A program made the position numbers and the translations under genes. 48,088 nt of DNA from an uncultured Bacilli bacterium (GTDB lineage Bacteria; Bacillota_I; Bacilli_A; RF39; UBA660): positions 1 through 48,088 of the forward strand of contig CANRDV010000003.1 of assembly GCA_947629475.1 (NCBI GenBank). The letters run 5' to 3'. Positions within the stretch are counted from its first letter, which is position 1, and every line of letters begins with the position of its first letter. The notes below the pieces were generated by a model. That model saw only the letters and a list, made by a program, of their open reading frames with translations. It was not told the origin of the DNA and searched no databases. This document shows positions 43,012 to 48,088 of the stretch, piece by piece.

Positions 43012-43989
43012 TTAATGAATATTTATTGTAGCTGTAATAGAATCGTTATAAAGTGTATATATTCTGGCAGCATAGTCTTCGTTGTTGGAAAGATAAGCAT
43101 TTGCTTTTAAATCATAGTAAGAAACATCAAGGGTATAATCAAAATGCTTAGTCTCTTTAGAAAAAGCTATGTAAAAGTTTTTCTTGTGTAAGTTTGCTAA
43201 ATTAGTAACTTTTTCTCCTTTATCATTATAAATATCTATTTTAACGTCGCCATTTTCACCTTTAGCAGTTATTTTAGCATCTTTAACAATACCATTTTTA
43301 ACATTATAGGTAACTGGACCTACTAAATATTTAAGGTCGGCACTTTGTAAATCAGCAGAGTAGTTTTTAGTAGTTAATGTTAAGACATTGGTAACTTCTT
43401 GATAATTACGATTTTTATTCCAATTATCAACATATTCAACGAGTTTAGAAGCCGAATTGTAGACTCTTTCATTTATTCTAGTCTCTCCAACATAACTTCT
43501 AATACCATTTATTCTAGCAGTTGTTGAGGAATAGATTGCTTCTCTTGTTCTACTAGCCATTTCCCATAAAGCAAGTTGAATAGCAAAATAAGCTTCATCT
43601 TCATTTATAACATTCATTTCTTCTAAAGAAACTAGGGGATAACTATTTCTAAATATAAGATAGATTTGGTCACTTAATGGACCTTTATATTTTAAAACAT
43701 CACCAACTTTTAAATTACTGTGACCCATTGATAAACTAAAAATATCCATGTTTTGGCTATTTCCATAGTAATGCTTATTTAAAGGGTCAAATTTAAATTT
43801 TGTATTAAAAGTTGAGACTTTATTAATTATTATATCATCTTCTTCAAAACCAGTATATAAATTAACTTCATCACCTAAATCTTTAACAAAGACTGAATCA
43901 TTTTTTTCTTCAATTTGTAATGTTACAAAAATTGTTAAGATAATTATTTCTAAAGTTATTAACATTAAATATTTTGAATATTTTTTCAC
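43012..43989 (-). CDS. Thioester-domain-like surface protein without the cysteine
   Basis: 325 residues; GTG start at 43989 with GAGGGGG upstream, overlapping the preceding stop (GTGA). One N-terminal helix (about 7-25). Residues about 75-200 resemble the thioester (TQxA) adhesin domain: 'IYLIFRNSYPLVSL', 'EDEAYFAIQLALWEMAS' (Gln138 in the AIQLALW segment, the usual TQ-A-IW position) and a following helix pair. The partner Cys, expected near 'MDIFSLSMGH', is absent; the whole protein has no Cys, so no thioester can form. The C-terminus is a beta module. Anchored by its N-terminal helix rather than sortase. Confidence 0.6.
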   Translation of the reverse strand: MKKYSKYLMLITLEIIILTIFVTLQIEEKNDSVFVKDLGDEVNLYTGFEEDDIIINKVSTFNTKFKFDPLNKHYYGNSQNMDIFSLSMGHSNLKVGDVLKYKGPLSDQIYLIFRNSYPLVSLEEMNVINEDEAYFAIQLALWEMASRTREAIYSSTTARINGIRSYVGETRINERVYNSASKLVEYVDNWNKNRNYQEVTNVLTLTTKNYSADLQSADLKYLVGPVTYNVKNGIVKDAKITAKGENGDVKIDIYNDKGEKVTNLANLHKKNFYIAFSKETKHFDYTLDVSYYDLKANAYLSNNEDYAARIYTLYNDSITATINIH

Positions 43990-44657
43990 TCTAGTACCCC
44001 CTCTTCATTTAAATGAAGTTTAATTCCAATTACTTTATCTTGTTCAATTTTAACAAAAAACTTTTTAGGGTTATCTATTCCATCTTGAACTATATAACAA
44101 AGGTCTGCTGTTATGTGTTCAAAGGCAATCATTCCTTTTTCATTAGTTTTAGAACTTAAAAAGACTCTGCCCCAACTATCAAGTACGTTAATTTTAATAT
44201 CAGGAATAGGATTATCATTTTTATCAAGTACAAGAACAACAAAAGCACGTTCATTCATTGAAGTTGGAGAAAAATGATAACTTTTATTATTTTCTGAGAA
44301 TTTTAAATAATATTCGTTTGTATCTAATCCACTATAACTATGATTACTTACTTCTTTTAAAGTATATTCTCCATTTTTAAGTCCAACTAATCCTCCAACT
44401 CCCTCTTTATTTAAACTGAAATTATAACTTTTCTTTGTTTTTATATTAGTTAATTTCCAATCAGAATAATCTTTATCATCACGAAAGTATCTACTAATGT
44501 ATAAATAGTTTTCAGTTGTACCAACTATATTACATTGTTCTTCATTATAAGTTTTTCTAACTTCGTTTAAGGCTTTTTCATATTGTAAATTTTGATAACT
44601 TAGTAAGATAAAAACTCCTAAAATTATAATGATTAAAATAAAAATAAATTTTTTCAC
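43986..44657 (-). CDS. Membrane-anchored protein with SpaA-like beta modules
   Basis: First gene of the operon; GTG start at 44657 preceded by TTGGAGGAA. 223 residues: N-terminal helix (about 4-21), then 'GLVGLKNGEYTLKEVSNHSYSG', which is the typical SpaA 'L-xGxYTLxE' strand, and a second module 'FVVLVLDKNDNPIPDIKINVLDSWG' (carboxypeptidase-regulatory type). No LPxTG. Probably exposed outside the cell. Confidence 0.65.
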   Translation of the reverse strand: MKKFIFILIIIILGVFILLSYQNLQYEKALNEVRKTYNEEQCNIVGTTENYLYISRYFRDDKDYSDWKLTNIKTKKSYNFSLNKEGVGGLVGLKNGEYTLKEVSNHSYSGLDTNEYYLKFSENNKSYHFSPTSMNERAFVVLVLDKNDNPIPDIKINVLDSWGRVFLSSKTNEKGMIAFEHITADLCYIVQDGIDNPKKFFVKIEQDKVIGIKLHLNEEGVLE

Positions 44658-44681
44658 AACGTTCCTCCAAATTTCAACTTT

Positions 44682-44710
44682 ATTTTAGTATAAATAGATT
44701 AAATTGTCAA
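44682..44710 (-). promoter_or_regulatory. Promoter of the surface/HEPN operon
   Basis: On the minus strand TTGACA (44710-44705), 17 bases, TAAAAT (44687-44682), 25 bases before the first GTG. A clean vegetative-type promoter. Confidence 0.7.
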
Positions 44711-44760
44711 TTATTGTAGATTTTTTTTAAAATAATTAGTATAATTAAGTAGTGATGTTT

Positions 44761-45462
44761 ATGAATAAAGTTATAATGTTTTTTTTGTTATTTATTATTT
44801 ATGCTTTTTTAGGGTGGTTAATGGAAGTATGTGTTACTTTAGTTAAGAGTCATAAGTTTGTTAATAGAGGTTTCTTAATTGGACCTTATTGTCCTATTTA
44901 TGGATATGGATGTTTATTGATTATTATTTTATTAAGTGATTTTACGAAGTATCCAGTTGTTTTATTCTTTATGGCTATTATTATTTGTTCAATCCTTGAA
45001 TATATGACTAGTTTAGTTATGGAAAAGTTATTTAATGCAAGATGGTGGGATTATAGTGATAAGAAGTTTAATATCAATGGAAGAATTTGTCTTGAAACAA
45101 TGCTTCCTTTTGGAATACTTGGTTGTTTAATTCTTTATATTGTAAATCCTTTTATAGTTGGTTTATTAGAGAGTGTTCCAAGTTTAGTTTTAAATATAAT
45201 TGCACTTATTATATTTGTTATATTTATAATTGATAATTGTATTTCCTTTAATGTAGTTGCAAGTTTGAAATCTGAAATTAAGAAAGCAGAGGCTGACCAA
45301 ACTGAAGAGATTACTAAAAAGATTAAAGCTATTTTATCAAGAAAGAGCATTTTACATAAACGTTTAGTAAATGCTTTTCCACATATTAAAACAAGAAATG
45401 AGTTTTTAATAGAAATTAGAGAAAAAATAGATTCTAAGTTAGAGAAATTAAAAAGAAAATAG
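44761..45462 (+). CDS. CmpB-type membrane protein (putative ABC transporter permease family)
   Basis: 233 residues. Starts at GTG 44752, ATG 44755 and ATG 44761 are all in frame; 44761 is chosen because GTGATG just before it serves as a weak ribosome site. Five to six helices with 'IIYAFLGWLMEVCV', 'RGFLIGPYCPIYGYGCL', 'LFNARWWDYSDKKFNINGRICLETMLPFG', all signature parts of the PF06541 family (the long one spans more than is quoted as a unit in most proteins). Charged cytoplasmic C-terminus. Substrate unknown. A TATAAT box is at 44740-44745. Confidence 0.88.
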   Translation: MNKVIMFFLLFIIYAFLGWLMEVCVTLVKSHKFVNRGFLIGPYCPIYGYGCLLIIILLSDFTKYPVVLFFMAIIICSILEYMTSLVMEKLFNARWWDYSDKKFNINGRICLETMLPFGILGCLILYIVNPFIVGLLESVPSLVLNIIALIIFVIFIIDNCISFNVVASLKSEIKKAEADQTEEITKKIKAILSRKSILHKRLVNAFPHIKTRNEFLIEIREKIDSKLEKLKRK

Positions 45463-45488
45463 GAGTTTATAAGACTTCTATTTTTCTT
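45450..45488. terminator. Bidirectional terminator
   Basis: GAAAATAGGAGT (about 45456-45467) pairs with ACTTCTATTTTTC (about 45474-45486, one G-U and one bulge) between convergent gene ends, with A/T tracts. Confidence 0.6.
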
Positions 45489-46272
45489 CATATTTCTTTT
45501 CAAAAAAGTTAATAATATAATATAAAATACTTGAAATAACAGCTAGAATAACAACAGATGTAATAACTAAATTAATATTAAATACTTGAGAACCATACAT
45601 GATTAAGTAACCTAAACCTGCTTTTGATACTAATAATTCACCCATGATAACACCTATTAGATTCATACTAACGTTAACCTTAATTGTATTAATAATATTT
45701 TTTAAGTTAGCTTGTAAAATTACTTTAGTATAAATATCTTTTTTAGTTGCTTTCATACTTTTTAAAAGAGTTATATAACTTTGATTAGTATTAGAAAAGA
45801 ATGTATATAAGTTAATTATCGTTATAAATAAAGATATCATTAGACTCATGACAATTATAGAGTTAGTACTAGCTCCAACCCAAATAATTATTAAAGGTCC
45901 AAGTGCAACTTTAGGTAAGGAATTTAAAATAGTTAAGTAAGGGTCAAATACTTTAGCTAGAAAATCATTTGCCCAAAGAATAGTTGCTATTAGAAAACCA
46001 ATTCCAAAGGAAAGAAGACAACTAATTAAGATTTCATATAAAGTTACTAGAATATGACTTACTAAGTTATTAGCACTTATTAAGACTTTTAAAGTAGATA
46101 TAATAGATGATGGGGAAGAGAAAAGAAAAGTATTAATTATATTAAGTTTTGCTAAGAGTTCCCAAATTAAAAATAAGAATACTATAATACTAAGTTGAGT
46201 TATGTAAATTAGACATTTTCTTAACTTTATTTTCTTTAAAAACTTTACATGTTCTAAACTATAAGTGGACAT
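45478..46272 (-). CDS. ABC transporter permease (SsuC/TauC/ThiX type)
   Basis: 264 residues; GAGGGA before ATG at 46272. Six membrane helices; 'LIWELLAKLNIINTFLFSSPSSI' opening is typical, and 'AWxx..LPKVALGPLIIIWVGAS' gives the EAA-like loop region that docks the ATPase. Family moves sulfonates, taurine or thiamine precursors together with an ATPase and a periplasmic-type binding protein. Here its ATPase gene is broken upstream, so the transporter is probably no longer functional unless another ATPase substitutes. Confidence 0.88.
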   Translation of the reverse strand: MSTYSLEHVKFLKKIKLRKCLIYITQLSIIVFLFLIWELLAKLNIINTFLFSSPSSIISTLKVLISANNLVSHILVTLYEILISCLLSFGIGFLIATILWANDFLAKVFDPYLTILNSLPKVALGPLIIIWVGASTNSIIVMSLMISLFITIINLYTFFSNTNQSYITLLKSMKATKKDIYTKVILQANLKNIINTIKVNVSMNLIGVIMGELLVSKAGLGYLIMYGSQVFNINLVITSVVILAVISSILYYIINFFEKKYEEK

Positions 46273-46594
46273 CTAAATCCCTCCATATCTTATCATAATA
46301 TATACTAAATTCAGGGGCTTTCCGGTTATCAATTGGAAGTCCTTTATTAGTTAAGTTTACATCATATATCTTTTTAATTTTACATGGTCTTTTAGACAAA
46401 ACAACAATTCTATCAGCCATTGAAATTGCTTCTGCAATATCATGAGTTATAATTAAAACCGTTTTTCCTTCTTCTTTAATTATTTTATATAAATCATTGG
46501 AAAGAGCAAGTCTTGTTTGATAATCAAGGGCACTATAAGGTTCATCTAAAAGCAAGATATCAGGGTTTGTTGCAAGTGTTCTAATAAGTGCTAC
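46259..46594 (-). pseudogene. ABC transporter ATPase, 5' part lost
   Basis: Only the last third of the nucleotide-binding domain remains: 'VALIRTLATNPDILLLDEPYSALD' region (Walker B and D-loop) and 'TVLIITHDIAEAISMADRI' (H-loop). In intact proteins LSGGMRQR stands directly before VALIR; here the sequence changes abruptly at about 46594 and Walker A, Q-loop and signature are missing. It overlaps the permease by 14 bases as in an intact operon. The break coincides with the left edge of the mobile region that fills the rest of the window. Confidence 0.85.
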
Positions 46595-46722
46595 TGGATG
46601 AATGCTGTATAGACACACTTGGTAATAATTAAGAAAAGTTGCTTATAACTATGTAAAATAAGGTACTTTAATGTGAAAAGTGCCTTTAATTATGATATAA
46701 TATTAAGTACAAGGAAGTGATT

Positions 46723-47250
46723 GTGTTGCAAAATTTTAAAAACTTTATTGAATTGCTTAAATTACCACCAGCTATTTTAAGCACGATATCTCTCGCTACA
46801 GGTTTAATATTATTTTTGCCAGATAGTATAATAAAATTGCTATATATGTCAAATATAAAAGAGAAATATGGATTAATAATTGGAATTTTTTTCTTATTAT
46901 CTACAATTATGCTAATTGTTCTGTTAATAAATTATTGTTATCGAAAAATTAAAGAAAAGATAACTAATAATTCGGTGAGAAAAATGAAAATTAGATATTT
47001 AAAAGAACTTGATGCTAATAAAACAAATATTATAAAAAATTTTATACGAGAGGAATCTCATTCTTTAACTGCTAGTATGAATGATGGTAATATAATTGAA
47101 TTAAGTTATTATGAAGTTGTTTCTGTTGCTGGGGGAACACAGTTTGTTGATATTGGTAACGATAATTCAATGTACATTAAATATTTTTTACAGCCATGGG
47201 TTTTAAAATTAATAAATCAAGATGAAGAATTAAAAGATAAATTTTTATAA
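46723..47250 (+). CDS. SieB-like superinfection exclusion protein
   Basis: About 175 residues. GTG at 46723 is chosen (AAGGA at 46711-46715); GTG 46717 and TTG 46726 are also in frame. Two N-terminal membrane helices: 'PAILSTISLATGLILFLPD' and 'YGLIIGIFFLLSTIMLIVLL', the arrangement and wording (LPPAxLx..S..TGxLLFLP..., YGLIIGIxFLLST) of the SieB family. The cytoplasmic part is a helix-rich region 'LDANKTNIIKNFIREESHSL' and a C-terminal small domain with 'VSVAGGTQF'. In phage P22 and lambda, SieB aborts infection by other phages. Thirteen bases before the HEPN-like gene. Confidence 0.75.
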   Translation: MLQNFKNFIELLKLPPAILSTISLATGLILFLPDSIIKLLYMSNIKEKYGLIIGIFFLLSTIMLIVLLINYCYRKIKEKITNNSVRKMKIRYLKELDANKTNIIKNFIREESHSLTASMNDGNIIELSYYEVVSVAGGTQFVDIGNDNSMYIKYFLQPWVLKLINQDEELKDKFL

Positions 47251-47263
47251 AGGAGTATTAGAA

Positions 47264-47908
47264 ATGGATAGATATCAAGAAATAAAAGATTATGTTAATG
47301 ATTTAATAAAAGATATAGAAAAAATGAAATATTATCAAAATAAAATTAGTTGTTTGTTTTCAATAGTTGATTCATTTGTTCAAAATTATTTTAATTACTC
47401 ATCATACAATAATCAAAAAAAATTTAAAGAATTTATTTTAAAATTTGCTGATAAGGAAAAATATAATTATTTAGAGCTAATAGATCCGATAACATTAATT
47501 TACGATAAAAATAATAAAAAAATTAGGTTTGAGGAATTATCGGATGCAAATATTTATGTACCTAATTCATCTTCTATTGAAAATATAAGGCAAAGAAATG
47601 AAGTTTTAACTGCAAATAATGTTTTGAAAGAAAAACATAAATATATAAGTTTAATTTATTGTACTAGGTCTAAATTGGTTCATGAGCATCAGTCATCAGG
47701 TATAGTAGGTGTAGATACAGAAAATTATGATACAACCCCTATATATTTAGATTGTACAAGTTATTGGTCCTTGTTATTTCCATACACATTTTTAAAGGAA
47801 TTATTTTTAAATTGTATTGAAAATTACTTAAAATATCAAAAAGAGAATGGTCAAGACCCGTTTAATAATAATTTCGGTAGGAAAAGTCATTATGCTTTTT
47901 ATGATTAA
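47264..47908 (+). CDS. HEPN-like protein
   Basis: 214 residues; AAAGGAG before ATG. All-helical, no membrane segment. 'LIYCTRSKLVHEHQSSG' carries R135-S-K-L-V-H140, an Rx4H motif of the HEPN ribonuclease type, preceded by a long helix pair as in HEPN folds ('IEKMKYYQNKISCLFSIVDSF'). Co-transcribed with the SieB-like gene, which suggests a two-protein anti-phage unit with membrane sensor and RNase effector. Activity not shown; HEPN assignment rests on motif and helix pattern. Confidence 0.6.
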   Translation: MDRYQEIKDYVNDLIKDIEKMKYYQNKISCLFSIVDSFVQNYFNYSSYNNQKKFKEFILKFADKEKYNYLELIDPITLIYDKNNKKIRFEELSDANIYVPNSSSIENIRQRNEVLTANNVLKEKHKYISLIYCTRSKLVHEHQSSGIVGVDTENYDTTPIYLDCTSYWSLLFPYTFLKELFLNCIENYLKYQKENGQDPFNNNFGRKSHYAFYD

Positions 47909-47972
47909 TAAAGTAAATTTTGTTTTTTAAATAATAATTTTTAATATCCTTATATGGGAAGGAGATTGATAT

Positions 47973-48088
47973 ATGAATTTAAATTATGGAATATTTAGAA
48001 GCCAGCCAATTATGACTATAAATGATTTAGCTCAAATTGGTTCACATAATAAACGTGAGAAAAAGGCTTATAATAGTAATAAAGATAT
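47973..48088 (+). CDS. MobV-type relaxase (plasmid mobilization/recombination protein), N-terminus only
   Basis: GGGAAGGAGA before ATG 47973; the frame is open to the window end (38 codons). 'QIGSHNKREKKAYNSNKD' is motif I of the MobV/Pre family (HNxR...SNxDI). 'NYGIFRSQPIMTINDLAQ' is the usual start. It nicks DNA at an oriT for conjugative transfer by a helper element. Truncated by the window, not by a stop. Confidence 0.75.
   Translation, partial: MNLNYGIFRSQPIMTINDLAQIGSHNKREKKAYNSNKD

Larger units (their letters stand above)
46595..48088 (+). mobile_element. Left end of an integrated mobilizable element
   Basis: From the break in the ABC ATPase gene onward all genes point right and are of mobile-element type: SieB-like, HEPN-like, MobV-type relaxase. 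The left 120 bases hold no gene, only an imperfect inverted repeat AAGGTACTTT/AAAGTGCCTT (46661-46687) and a TATAAT box (46695-46700). The far end and any integrase lie outside the window. Confidence 0.65.

Noticed and set aside
45135..45503. Minus-strand frame opposite the CmpB gene
   Set aside because: Shadow of a conserved membrane protein gene; no ribosome-binding site.
1..48088. Mollicutes-like code with TGA as tryptophan
   Set aside because: Several intact genes end in TGA (spoVAD, yabG, the DUF1538 gene) and all conserved Trp are TGG.

Overview
The window is very AT-rich DNA with dense genes, strong GGAGG/AGGTGA-type ribosome-binding sites, U-tract terminators and TGA used as a stop. 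It carries several endospore genes: a Cse60-like protein, spoVAC-spoVAD-spoVAE, yabG-veg and a CotF-type coat pair. This points to a low-GC, spore-forming Bacillota (Firmicutes), probably an uncultured Bacilli or Clostridia relative. I cannot name a genus from sequence alone.

Layout. 1-3917: end of an M23 peptidase gene, a Cse60-like gene, trmB, and an envelope operon (lipoprotein, acidic peripheral protein, DUF948, YtxH). 3950-5130: an IS200-type insertion (TnpA only, palindromic ends) beside a small BECR-fold-like nuclease remnant. 5315-7735: unknown gene, TspO, Y-family polymerase. 7898-9389: an Rpn-type PD-(D/E)XK nuclease with an internal start for its C-terminal part, followed by a separate second copy of that part. 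9631-15691: a tandem ClpX-like AAA+ protein, then an operon of a catalytically dead phosphoglycerate-mutase-like protein, a DUF1538 membrane protein and a double P-II protein. 15725-19511: an unassigned transcribed RNA, an isoleucine T-box, ileS of the type-2 class with a swapped GXHH signature, and a second unassigned RNA before rsmI. 20399-26046: coat genes, a GH25 lipoprotein, two related membrane proteins and spoVAC-AD-AE. 27034-33534: an AlbA_2-type regulator, VanY, and the ksgA ... yabG-veg locus, interrupted by a DUF4143 ATPase and a metalloprotease-like protein without its zinc site. 34630-38530: two flavoproteins and an Mbeg1-like hydrolase.

Two regions look most like undescribed systems. 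The first is a five-gene minus-strand operon (44657 to 38537): three surface proteins anchored by one N-terminal helix (SpaA-like, thioester-domain-like without cysteine, SpaA-like), followed by two multi-pass membrane proteins whose cytoplasmic parts carry an RNxxxxHG motif of HEPN type. The second is the right edge (46595 to 48088), where an ABC ATPase gene is cut at its signature motif. The incoming DNA encodes a SieB-like superinfection-exclusion protein, a soluble HEPN-like protein and the start of a MobV-type relaxase, so it looks like a mobilizable element carrying an anti-phage cargo.

Protein assignments come from reading motifs by eye; no searches or structure predictions were run.
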